From positions 6,162,001 through 6,226,000 of the forward strand of contig NZ_JAPEPO010000001.1 in NCBI RefSeq assembly GCF_026340095.1: DNA of 64,000 nt, read 5' to 3'. This DNA comes from Streptomyces sp. NBC_01446. GTDB taxonomy: Bacteria > Actinomycetota > Actinomycetes > Streptomycetales > Streptomycetaceae. The position numbers and the translations under genes are program-made. Below are positions 1 to 10,109 of this stretch, in pieces; positions within the stretch are counted from its first letter, which is position 1, and each line of letters starts with the position of its first letter. Under the pieces are notes generated by a model. That model was not told where the DNA came from and made no database searches. It was given only the letters and a program-made list of their open reading frames with translations.

Positions 1-1089
1 CGGCTCTACAACCAGGTGTGGGGCATGTTCGAGGACCTGGCCCGCTGCGTCGCCGCGTACCGCAGCGCCGTCGACTTCGCGGACTCCCGCATGGAGCAGG
101 AGCTCGACAAGGCACTGTCCGACCCGCGCAGCCGGATCGGCGGCCAGGGGGACGCCGCGCGCGAGGCCGCCCGGGCCAAGCACGGACACCTCGTCGACCG
201 GGCGAGGGAGGTCCTCGACCGTGACCTCGCCCAGCTGGCGGCCGAGTCCGCCGTCGTCGAGCCCGCCCTGCCCCCGGCCTACGCGGGCTGGGACAACCCG
301 GTCTGGCACGCGTACCGCAGCCCCATGGAGATCCCGATGGCCCTGCGCCTGGGCGACCTCCAGCTGCCCGAGTCCCGCAGCGTGGGCCTGCGCATCCCGA
401 TGCTCGTGCGGCTGCCCCTGGAGCGCGGCATGTGGATCGACAGCGGCCGCTCCGGGGCGGACGCGCTCACCGAGTCCGACGAGCTGCGCCGCCGCGCCTT
501 GCGGAGCGCCGTCGAGCTCGCCGCGCGGCTCCTCGCGGTCTACCCGGCGGGCGAGTTCGCCGTGCATGTCATCGACCCGGCCGGTTCGGCCGCGGGGGCG
601 CTCGCCCCGCTCGTGCGGGCCGGAGTGCTCGTCGCGCCGCCGGCCGCCGGGGTGTCCGGCGTCTCCGAGGCGCTCGCCCGGCTCACCCAGCGCGTGGACC
701 TCGTGCAGATGGCGGTCCGCGGTGGAGCGGCCGACGCGCTGCCGCCCGACCTGGACACCGCCGAGCAGCTGCTGATCGTCAACGACTTCCCGCACGGCTT
801 CGACGACCGCGCGGTGACCCGGCTGCGCTACCTCGCCGACGAGGGCCCGGCCGTCGGCGTCCACCTCCTGATGGTCGCCGACCGCGAGGACGCCGCCGAG
901 TACGGACCGGTCCTCGACCCGCTCTGGAGGGCGCTGCTGAGGCTCACTCCGGTGCCCGACGACCACCTCGCCGACCCGTGGGTCGGGCATGCGTGGACGT
1001 ACGAGCCGCCGAATGTCCCGCCCGGCAGCCGGGTCCTGGAGCAGGTCCTCGAAGAGGTCGCCAGAGCGCGACGAGAGCAGGACATCTGA
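1..1089 (+). CDS. C-terminal part of a large FtsK/SpoIIIE-like protein
   Basis: The frame is open from the first base, so only the last 362 residues are visible. The early part is charged and probably coiled (residues 10-80, many Glu/Arg/Ala). It is followed by an alpha/beta region with a hydrophobic strand before acidic residues, LLIVNDFPHGFDD (about 264-276), and LADEGPAVGVHLLMVADRED (about 284-303). This resembles the Walker B and following strand of FtsK/HerA-like ATPases. No Walker A lysine is seen in the visible part. Proteins of this type often lie next to TerC/TerD genes in Streptomyces (recalled, not checked). Function unknown; family call is tentative. Confidence 0.5.
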   Translation, partial: RLYNQVWGMFEDLARCVAAYRSAVDFADSRMEQELDKALSDPRSRIGGQGDAAREAARAKHGHLVDRAREVLDRDLAQLAAESAVVEPALPPAYAGWDNPVWHAYRSPMEIPMALRLGDLQLPESRSVGLRIPMLVRLPLERGMWIDSGRSGADALTESDELRRRALRSAVELAARLLAVYPAGEFAVHVIDPAGSAAGALAPLVRAGVLVAPPAAGVSGVSEALARLTQRVDLVQMAVRGGAADALPPDLDTAEQLLIVNDFPHGFDDRAVTRLRYLADEGPAVGVHLLMVADREDAAEYGPVLDPLWRALLRLTPVPDDHLADPWVGHAWTYEPPNVPPGSRVLEQVLEEVARARREQDI

Positions 1090-1168
1090 CTCCCCTGAGT
1101 ACTGCTTTTGAACTTATCTTTACCGAACCCTTTACGTTTCATGGGTGTTTCCCGTAGGCTCCGACGAG

Positions 1169-1276
1169 CGGAGGGGAGTACTCCCGAACGCGGCGTTCCC
1201 GTCAATACGGACCGACACCGGTCCCGGGGCGCCGGCCCGAGGCGAGCTGAGGCCGCCCGGGTGGAAGAGACCTCCG
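1169..1276 (+). promoter_or_regulatory. yybP-ykoY type Mn2+ riboswitch in the terC leader
   Basis: The leader contains the family's core GGGGAGTA (1173-1180), a GTCAATACGG segment (1201-1210) like the family's conserved GUCAACAUAC, and GAGACC (1267-1272). The P1 stem closes as CGGAGG (1169-1174) with CCTCCG (1271-1276). This class senses Mn2+ and commonly precedes terC/alx-type genes. The 3' P1 strand can alternatively pair with the ribosome binding site, see 1271-1316. Confidence 0.8.
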
Positions 1277-1316
1277 GCAGCGACGACGCTGATCAGTAGC
1301 CGTACGACGCCGGAGG
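1271..1316 (+). promoter_or_regulatory. Anti-Shine-Dalgarno hairpin of terC
   Basis: CCTCCGGC (1271-1278) is fully complementary to GCCGGAGG (1309-1316), which contains the terC ribosome binding site. Its first six bases are also the 3' strand of the riboswitch P1 stem, so the two pairings exclude each other. A small AGCG-ACGA-CGCT hairpin (1279-1290) sits inside the loop. This suggests translational control: metal-stabilised P1 frees the binding site. Confidence 0.6.
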
Positions 1317-1320
1317 CGCA

Positions 1321-2349
1321 GTGGACGTATCGATGACCCTTTGGGTGCTGACCATTCTTGGTCTGGTCGCCCTGATCGCGGTCGACTTCTTCATCGGGCG
1401 CAAGCCCCACGACGTATCGATCAAGGAAGCCGGAATCTGGACGGTCGTCTGGATCGTGCTGGCCGCCCTCTTCGGGGTCGGTCTGCTGATCTGGGGGAAC
1501 TCACAGGCTTCGGGCGAGTTCTTCGCCGGCTTCATCACCGAGAAGTCGCTGAGCGTCGACAACCTCTTCGTCTTCATCCTGATCATGGCGAAGTTCTCGG
1601 TGCCGTCCCAGCTCCAGCAGCGCGTCCTGCTGTTCGGTGTGCTGATCGCCCTGGTGCTGCGCGCCATCTTCATCGCGGCCGGTGCCGCCGTCATCGCCAA
1701 CTTCTCGTGGGTCTTCTACATCTTCGGCGCGTTCCTCATCTACACCGCCTGGAAGCTCATCCAGGAAGCGATGTCGGACGACGAGGAAGACGAGTTCGAG
1801 GAGAACCGCCTCCTCAAGTCCATCGAGAAGAAGTTCGGCGTCGCCGACCGGTACCACGGCACGAAGCTGTTCATCCGGGTCAACGGCAAGCGGATCCTGA
1901 CGCCGCTCATGGTCGTCATGCTCGCGATCGGCACGACCGACGTGCTGTTCGCGATGGACTCGATCCCGGCGATCTTCGGCCTGACCCAGGACCCGTACAT
2001 CGTCTTCACGGCCAACGCGTTCGCGCTGATGGGTCTGCGCCAGCTGTACTTCCTCATCGGCGGACTCCTCAGGAAGCTGGTCTACCTCAGCTACGGCCTG
2101 TCGGTGATCCTCGGCTTCATCGGCGTGAAGCTCGTCCTGCACGCGCTGCACGAGTCCGGGGTGCACGTGCCGGAGATCTCCATCCCGGTCTCCCTGGCCG
2201 TCATCTGCGGCGTCCTGGCGATCACCACCATCGCCAGCCTCATCGCCTCCAAGAAGCAGGCGCAGCAGCAGGGCCTCGACGGCGGGGACGACGGCGACCA
2301 GGACGGTGACGCGACCGACGGCGCGCGCAAGGACAGCATCAAGGCCTGA
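1321..2349 (+). CDS. terC: TerC family integral membrane protein
   Basis: A 342-residue polytopic membrane protein of the TerC/Alx family, associated with Mn2+ export or metal homeostasis and with tellurite resistance. About seven to eight hydrophobic segments are seen. Family features include DFFIGRK (about 23-29) and TEKSLSVDNLFVF (about 74-86), and a second acidic membrane motif, TTDVLFAMDSIPAIF (about 206-220). These intramembrane acidic residues are thought to bind metal. A cytosolic acidic loop (DDEEDEFEE) lies near 153-161 and the C-terminus is an acidic tail. The GTG start has GGAGG four bases upstream; an ATG four codons later is the alternative. Preceded by the Mn2+-type riboswitch and followed by a strong hairpin, so it is its own transcription unit. 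Confidence 0.9.
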   Translation: MDVSMTLWVLTILGLVALIAVDFFIGRKPHDVSIKEAGIWTVVWIVLAALFGVGLLIWGNSQASGEFFAGFITEKSLSVDNLFVFILIMAKFSVPSQLQQRVLLFGVLIALVLRAIFIAAGAAVIANFSWVFYIFGAFLIYTAWKLIQEAMSDDEEDEFEENRLLKSIEKKFGVADRYHGTKLFIRVNGKRILTPLMVVMLAIGTTDVLFAMDSIPAIFGLTQDPYIVFTANAFALMGLRQLYFLIGGLLRKLVYLSYGLSVILGFIGVKLVLHALHESGVHVPEISIPVSLAVICGVLAITTIASLIASKKQAQQQGLDGGDDGDQDGDATDGARKDSIKA

Positions 2350-2410
2350 CCCGTCCGGCACGGAAATCGGCAGAGAGCCCGGCATGAGGCCCGGCTCGGA
2401 GCCCGGCACA

Positions 2411-2449
2411 GAGAAGGAGCGCGCGGCCGCCGGCCGCGCGCTCCTTCTC
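2411..2449 (+). terminator. Terminator after terC
   Basis: A perfect 19-bp inverted repeat (2411-2429 with 2431-2449) around one central base, starting GAGAAGGAGCG. It is GC-rich and ends in CTTCTCC, about 60 bases past the terC stop. Confidence 0.85.
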
Positions 2450-2520
2450 CCGTTCGGCCCCACGCACACGCGCCCGTCCCGAAGTCGCGGCCCCCGCACC
2501 GTCGGTGCACCATCGAAGGC

Positions 2521-3621
2521 ATGATCGCTGGGACTCGGAGACTGGTCACACAATGGACGGCCGTCGTCCCCGTCCTCGCGGTCGTCCTGCTGGTGTTCAC
2601 CTGGGGCCGCTCGCTGCCGGGCGCCGTCGTGGCGGTCGTCTCCGTCGTGCTCGCCGCGTCCGTCCTCGCGGCCGTCCACCACGCCGAGGTGGTGGCCCAC
2701 CGCGTCGGCGAACCCTTCGGCTCCCTCGTACTCGCCGTCGCCGTCACCGTCATCGAAGTGGCGCTGATCGTCACCCTCATGGTCGACGGCGGTGAGAAGG
2801 GCGCCACGCTCGCCCGCGACACCGTCTTCGCCGCTGTCATGATCACCTGCAACGGCATCGTCGGACTGAGCCTGCTCGCCGCCGCGTTCCGGCACCGCGT
2901 CGCCGTCTTCCAGTCCGAGGGCACCGGCGGCGCGCTCGCCACGGTCGCCACCCTGGCCACGCTCTGCCTGGTCCTGCCGACGTTCACCACGAGCAAGCCG
3001 GGCCCGGAGTTCTCCACGTCGCAGCTGATCTTCGCGTCCTCCGCCGCGCTCGTCCTGTACGGGATCTTCGTGGCGACCCAGACAGTGCGGCACCGCGACT
3101 ACTTCCTGCCGATCACCAAGCAGGGCAACGTCATCGACGGCGACGACCACGCGGGCGCGCCCACCACCCGCACCGCCCTGATCAGCCTCGGTTTCCTCGG
3201 ACTCGCCCTCGTCGCCGTCGTCGGCCTCGCCAAAGGCGTGTCCCCGACGATCGAGTCGGGGGTCGAAGCAGCCGGGCTGCCGCAATCCGTCGTCGGCGTG
3301 ATCATCGCGCTCCTCGTCCTGCTGCCCGAGACGATCGCGGCCCTGCGCGCGGCCCGCCGTGACCGCGTCCAGACGAGCCTCAACCTCGCGCTCGGCTCCG
3401 CGATGGCCAGCATCGGACTGACCATCCCGGCCGTCGCCATCGCGTCGTTCTGGCTGTCGGGGCCCCTCGTCCTCGGACTCGGTGCCACGCAGATGGTGCT
3501 GCTGGTCCTGACGATGCTGGTGAGCACGCTGACCGTCGTCCCCGGCCGCGCCACCCCGCTCCAGGGCGGAGTTCACCTCGTGGTGTTCGCCGCGTACGTG
3601 GAGCTTGCCGTCACGCCGTGA
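2521..3621 (+). CDS. chaA: ChaA-like calcium/proton antiporter
   Basis: A 366-residue membrane protein of the Ca2+:cation antiporter (CaCA) superfamily, exchanging cytoplasmic Ca2+ (or Na+/K+) for protons. The two alpha-repeat motifs are visible. The first is GSLVLAVAVTVIEVALIVTL (about 68-87) followed by ITCNGIVG (about 114-121). The second is GVIIALLVLLPETIAALRAA (about 259-278), followed by NLALGSAMASIGLTIPAVAI (about 288-307). The paired Glu residues (VIEVAL, LLPETI) are the expected ion ligands. About eleven hydrophobic segments. The ATG start has only a weak GAAGG close to it. It may function with the upstream TerC in divalent cation balance, but a terminator separates them. Confidence 0.85.
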   Translation: MIAGTRRLVTQWTAVVPVLAVVLLVFTWGRSLPGAVVAVVSVVLAASVLAAVHHAEVVAHRVGEPFGSLVLAVAVTVIEVALIVTLMVDGGEKGATLARDTVFAAVMITCNGIVGLSLLAAAFRHRVAVFQSEGTGGALATVATLATLCLVLPTFTTSKPGPEFSTSQLIFASSAALVLYGIFVATQTVRHRDYFLPITKQGNVIDGDDHAGAPTTRTALISLGFLGLALVAVVGLAKGVSPTIESGVEAAGLPQSVVGVIIALLVLLPETIAALRAARRDRVQTSLNLALGSAMASIGLTIPAVAIASFWLSGPLVLGLGATQMVLLVLTMLVSTLTVVPGRATPLQGGVHLVVFAAYVELAVTP

Positions 3622-3624
3622 CGG
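3608..3624 (+). terminator. Small hairpin at the chaA stop
   Basis: CCGTCAC-GCC-GTGACGG overlaps the TGA of the antiporter gene. Seven base pairs without a T run; a weak terminator at best. Confidence 0.4.
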
Positions 3625-3706
3625 TCACGGTGATACGGCCGGGCAGCGTCGTGACGCCTCGTGATAGACCGTGGGAGAGCAGCCGCCCGACGCACGGAGG
3701 TCCCCT

Positions 3707-4180
3707 GTGCCCCGCACCCTCGCCAACGCCCCGATCATGGTCCTGAACGGTCCGAACCTGAACCTCCTCGGCCGCCGGCAGCCGGAGATCTACGGGTCCG
3801 ACACCCTCGCGGACGTCGAGGCCCTGTGCGCCAAGGCCGCGGCCGTGCACGGCGGGAGCGTCGACTTCCGGCAGTCCAACCACGAGGGCGAGCTGGTGGA
3901 CTGGATCCACGAGGCGCGCCAGAACCACGTGGGCATCGTGATCAACCCGGCCGCCTACTCGCACACGTCGGTGGCGATCCTGGACGCCCTCAATGCGTGC
4001 GACGGCCTGCCCGTCATCGAGGTCCACATCTCCAACATCCACCAGCGCGAGGAGTTCAGGCACCACTCCTACGTGTCCCTCAGGGCCGACGGCGTGATCG
4101 CCGGATGCGGGGTCCAGGGATACGCGTTCGCGGTGGAGCGGGTGGCGGCCCTGGCCGAGCCCGGCGTGGCCACGGTCTAG
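3707..4180 (+). CDS. aroQ: 3-dehydroquinate dehydratase, type II
   Basis: Converts 3-dehydroquinate to 3-dehydroshikimate, step three of the shikimate pathway, as a dodecamer in the cytoplasm. The 157 residues are full length for the type II family. Visible motifs are LNGPNLNLLGRRQPEIYG (about 11-28), with the catalytic Tyr in the flexible loop, the central FRQSNHEGELVDWIH, and HISNIHQREEFRHHSY with the catalytic His. The GTG at 3707 is chosen because GGAGG lies six bases upstream; an upstream GTG at 3671 would add residues unlike the family. The gene stands alone, away from other aro genes. Confidence 0.95.
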   Translation: MPRTLANAPIMVLNGPNLNLLGRRQPEIYGSDTLADVEALCAKAAAVHGGSVDFRQSNHEGELVDWIHEARQNHVGIVINPAAYSHTSVAILDALNACDGLPVIEVHISNIHQREEFRHHSYVSLRADGVIAGCGVQGYAFAVERVAALAEPGVATV

Positions 4181-4237
4181 TACCGCCGGGCTCTCATGCC
4201 CGCGGAGTGAACACGCCCGGCGCGGCCGGGCGTTGAC

Positions 4238-4894
4238 TCACCAGCCGCGCTCGCGCCACTCCGGCAGATGCGGCCGCTCGGCGCCGAGCGTCGTGTCGTT
4301 CCCGTGCCCGGGGTAGACCCACGTCTCGTCGGGGAGCCGGCCGAAGATCTTCGACTCGACGTCGTCGATGAGGCTCCTGAAGGCCTTCGGGTCCTTCCAC
4401 GTGTTCCCCACGCCGCCCGGGAAGAGGCAGTCCCCGGTGAAGACATGGGGGTGGCCATGCGGGTCGTCGTAGATGAGGGCGATCGAGCCGGGCGTGTGGC
4501 CGACCAGGTGCCGGGCGGTCAGCGGGACCCGACCCACGGTGATCGTGTCCCCGTCCTCGACGAGCACGTCCGTGGGGACCGGGATGCCTTCCGCGTCGTA
4601 ACGGCCCGCGTACGTACGCGGGCTCGTGACCTCCACGATCCTGGCGAGCGCCTGCCAGTGGTCCCCGTGCTGATGCGTCGTGACGACGGACGCGATGCCG
4701 TCGTCCCCGATCAGGGTCAGCAGCGTCTCCGCGTCGGCGGCCGCGTCGATGAGGAGCTGCTCGCCGGTGGCGCGGCAGCGCAGCAGATACGCGTTGTTGT
4801 TCATCGCGCCGACCGCGACCTTGGAGATCATCAGGTTCTGCAGCTCGTGCACATCCGCCGGGCCGCCGACCTTCACCGCTCCGCTGTACGTCAT
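4238..4894 (-). CDS. Metallo-beta-lactamase fold hydrolase (glyoxalase II-like)
   Basis: A 218-residue single-domain MBL-fold protein. The zinc motif THQHGDHW (about 73-80) gives the usual H-x-H-x-D-H ligands, with later ligands in LVGHTPGSI and FTGDCLFPGG, and a final His in VYPGHGNDTT. This layout is typical of glyoxalase II-like thioester hydrolases and persulfide dioxygenase relatives; the substrate cannot be read from sequence. The start is nine bases after the stop of the upstream DinB-type gene, so the two form an operon. In an organism using mycothiol, a mycothiol-conjugate substrate is a reasonable guess (inference). Confidence 0.85.
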   Translation of the reverse strand: MTYSGAVKVGGPADVHELQNLMISKVAVGAMNNNAYLLRCRATGEQLLIDAAADAETLLTLIGDDGIASVVTTHQHGDHWQALARIVEVTSPRTYAGRYDAEGIPVPTDVLVEDGDTITVGRVPLTARHLVGHTPGSIALIYDDPHGHPHVFTGDCLFPGGVGNTWKDPKAFRSLIDDVESKIFGRLPDETWVYPGHGNDTTLGAERPHLPEWRERGW

Positions 4895-4903
4895 GGACTC
4901 AGC

Positions 4904-5593
4904 CTATAGCGGGGGTACGACAGGCAGCCGTCCGCCTTCGACGGTGAGCCCGGAGCCGTCGCGCCGCCCGGAGAGCCAGCCGAGCAGCTCCGGCGCGGGG
5001 CCCGCGACACCGACCGGACCCGTCCCGGCGCCGCCGCCCGTCGTCCACACCAGGCCACCGTCCGACTTCAGGCCGGTCGACGGCATGTCCGGGTGCCCCG
5101 CGAAGCGCTCGGCCAGGAAGTCGATCTCCCGCTCGACGAACTCCGCCGGCAGATCCTCCAGGTCGTACCCGATCCCCAGGTCGACGTGGTGCAGGTCGAC
5201 CTCGCCCCAGCGCCGGAAGGGGATCCGGGAGGCGGAGTCCTTGACGCCGTTGCGCAGCTCGACCGTGCGCGCCCAGTCGGCCGGGACCTCGGCCCGGGCC
5301 TCGAATCCGGCGGCGCTGGTCCGCAGGTCCTCGAGCTGCTCGCGCAGGTCGCGCGGCGCGTCCCGCTCGATGTCCGCGTCGCGGGCCTCGGCGCTCGGGT
5401 ACATGGGCCGGCCCGCGAGCACGTTCGCGAGTGCGTCCGCGTTACGGGCGAGGTGGGCGAGGACGTGGCCCCGGGTCCAGCCGGGAAGCCGTGACGACTC
5501 GGCCACAGCCGCGTTGTCCAGCGTGCCGACAGCGGTGAGGAGCCGGTCGGTCGCTTCACGTACAGAGGCCAGGTCGCGCACATGATCGCTCAT
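4904..5593 (-). CDS. Mycothiol-dependent maleylpyruvate isomerase-like (DinB superfamily) protein
   Basis: A 229-residue protein with the MDMPI/DinB_2 four-helix fold. The N-terminal helix bundle carries LPGWTRGHVLAHLARNADAL (about 36-55) and a second His pair in WGEVDLHHVDLGIGYDLEDL. These supply the metal-binding histidines of this superfamily. A short C-terminal domain follows (GPAPELLGWLSGR). Members use mycothiol or another thiol as cofactor; the substrate is unknown here. The ATG at 5593 is chosen because residues from there on match the family; the frame stays open upstream to 5797 but that part looks non-coding. No clear ribosome binding site. First gene of an operon with the MBL hydrolase. 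Confidence 0.8.
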   Translation of the reverse strand: MSDHVRDLASVREATDRLLTAVGTLDNAAVAESSRLPGWTRGHVLAHLARNADALANVLAGRPMYPSAEARDADIERDAPRDLREQLEDLRTSAAGFEARAEVPADWARTVELRNGVKDSASRIPFRRWGEVDLHHVDLGIGYDLEDLPAEFVEREIDFLAERFAGHPDMPSTGLKSDGGLVWTTGGGAGTGPVGVAGPAPELLGWLSGRRDGSGLTVEGGRLPVVPPL

Positions 5594-5739
5594 GGCGCAG
5601 ACGATAGCGCCGCCACTCGATCGGGTGAAGGCGGCCGACCGAGACCGGAAATCGAATGTACGTGCTATAAGCTCGGGAGCGGCATCGGGCATTCTTGGTG
5701 GTCCGGGTTTGTTACCAACCATGGAAAACAGTCCATCGC

Positions 5740-5760
5740 TGACGGTGGCCCCCCTAGTCT
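5740..5760 (+). promoter_or_regulatory. Weak PafBC-like promoter candidate for uvrA
   Basis: TGACGGTG (5740-5747), seven bases, then TAGTCT (5755-5760). This resembles the actinobacterial DNA-damage promoter TTGTCRGTG-N8-TAnnnT but has one mismatch and a spacer one base short. Transcription would start near the hairpin at 5767. Confidence 0.3.
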
Positions 5761-5766
5761 CGAAAG

Positions 5767-5785
5767 ACAGGGGCCCCGCCCCTGT
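5767..5785 (+). promoter_or_regulatory. Hairpin in the uvrA leader
   Basis: ACAGGGGC-CCC-GCCCCTGT, an 8-bp perfect stem with a 3-base loop followed by TGCTCTTCTC, 30 bases before the uvrA start. Could be an attenuator or the end of an upstream transcript. Confidence 0.45.
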
Positions 5786-5814
5786 TGCTCTTCTCAAGAA
5801 AGGTGCGGACCGGC

Positions 5815-8880
<3,066 letters not shown>

Positions 8881-8907
8881 GCGCGGGCGGTCCGCGACCG
8901 CACGAAA

Positions 8908-8952
8908 AACGCCCGGCGCCCCACGGTGAGTTCCTGTGGGGCGCCGGGCGTT
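8908..8952. terminator. Bidirectional terminator between uvrA and the fructokinase gene
   Basis: A perfect 17-bp stem (8908-8924 with 8936-8952) with an 11-base loop. The left flank GAAAAAC gives a T run on the minus strand, so it can serve the convergent gene as well. Confidence 0.9.
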
Positions 8953-9100
8953 CATCGCGAGGATCGAGCGCAGCTCCCTGCCGACGGCGCCACGGCGGCC
9001 GCCCTCGACCGCCTCAACGGCCGCACACCGGGGGCGCTGCGCGCGGTCAACGGGTGACCGGCGGGGGCGTGCACGGCTGACCGGGGCAGGTGAACGGTCG

Positions 9101-10027
9101 CTACAGCGGCGGGAGTTCGGACGCGTACGGGGGCTCGGCGCCGGCCCGCGAGCAGGTGACCGCGGCGGCGCGCGCGGCGAACCGCAGCAGCCGGTGCCAC
9201 GCGTCCTCGGCGAGGCCCGCCACCGCCTCCACGGACAGCGCGTCCCACGTGGCCAGACCGTGCAGCAGCGCCGCGTTCACGGTGTCGCCCGCGCCGATCG
9301 TGTCGACGAGGTCGACGCGCTCACCCGGTACGTCGTACCGCGCGCCGCCCCGCGTGAAGACCGTCAGGCCGTCGCCGCCCCGCGTGATCACGACGGCCGC
9401 GGGACCCGAAGCGAGCCACTCCTGCGGGGTGCCGCCCAGCCACAGCGCGTCCTCCTCGGACAGCTTGAGCAGGCCGGTCGAGGGGAGCCAGCTCTTGAAG
9501 CGCGCCCGATACGCGTCCGGGTCGGGGATGAGGCCGGCCCGGATGTTCGGGTCGAGCGCGGTGAACACGCCCTGGGCCGAGGCCGACCGCATCAGCTCCT
9601 CGTACGCGCTCGCACCCGGCTCCAGGACCAGCGAGCACGTGCCGAACGACACCGCGCGCGTGCCCGGCGGAAGCCGGTCGGGCACCGAGAAGAGCCGGTC
9701 GGCCGTGCCCTCGACGTAGAACGAGTAACCGGCCGAGCCGTCCGCGGCGATCGACGCGACGGCCAGCGTCGTCGGTTCGTCGCCCCGCTGGACGTACGAC
9801 ACGTCCACGCCGGCCCGCGCGAGCCCGCCGAGCAGTGCCTCGCCGAACGCGTCGCGGGAGACCCGTGAGCAGAAGGCCACGGGGGAGCCGAGCCGGCCGA
9901 CGGCCACCGCGGTGTTGAAGGGGCCGCCGCCGAGCCGGGGCGCGAGCGCGGGCAGGTCGCCACCGTCATCGGCGGCCCCGCCCTGCGGCACGAGGTCGAT
10001 CAGGGCCTCTCCGGCGACGACTATCAC
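9101..10027 (-). CDS. PfkB family sugar kinase, probable fructokinase
   Basis: A 308-residue ribokinase-fold kinase. The N-terminal GEALIDLVPQG and GGGPFNTAVAVGRLG (about 34-48) form the sugar-binding region. The C-terminal DTIGAGDTVNAALLHGL holds the PfkB signature 2 with the catalytic Asp. ALDPNIRAGLI and VVITRGGDGLTVF flank the nucleotide site. The GTG start has AAAGGA seven bases upstream. It lies in a sucrose cassette with a LacY-type permease, a GH32 hydrolase and a LacI regulator, so phosphorylation of the fructose released by sucrose cleavage is the likely role. It follows the permease on the same strand by about 80 bases. Confidence 0.85.
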   Translation of the reverse strand: MIVVAGEALIDLVPQGGAADDGGDLPALAPRLGGGPFNTAVAVGRLGSPVAFCSRVSRDAFGEALLGGLARAGVDVSYVQRGDEPTTLAVASIAADGSAGYSFYVEGTADRLFSVPDRLPPGTRAVSFGTCSLVLEPGASAYEELMRSASAQGVFTALDPNIRAGLIPDPDAYRARFKSWLPSTGLLKLSEEDALWLGGTPQEWLASGPAAVVITRGGDGLTVFTRGGARYDVPGERVDLVDTIGAGDTVNAALLHGLATWDALSVEAVAGLAEDAWHRLLRFAARAAAVTCSRAGAEPPYASELPPL

Positions 10028-10109
10028 GGGTGGTTCCTTTCGGGCTGAACTGGAGCGGTGCGGGAGTGCGGCAGTGCGCTGGATCGGAGGTGCAGGGGCG
10101 AGGCACAGG

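Noticed and set aside
1501..3576. Long minus-strand open frame opposite terC and the antiporter
   Set aside because: Asp/Glu/Arg-rich composition typical of the antisense frame of GC-rich genes; terC and chaA are certain on the other strand.
5652..5665. TCGAATGTACGTGC upstream of uvrA as a LexA (SOS) box
   Set aside because: Only the left half matches TCGAAC-N4-GTTCGA; the right half does not.
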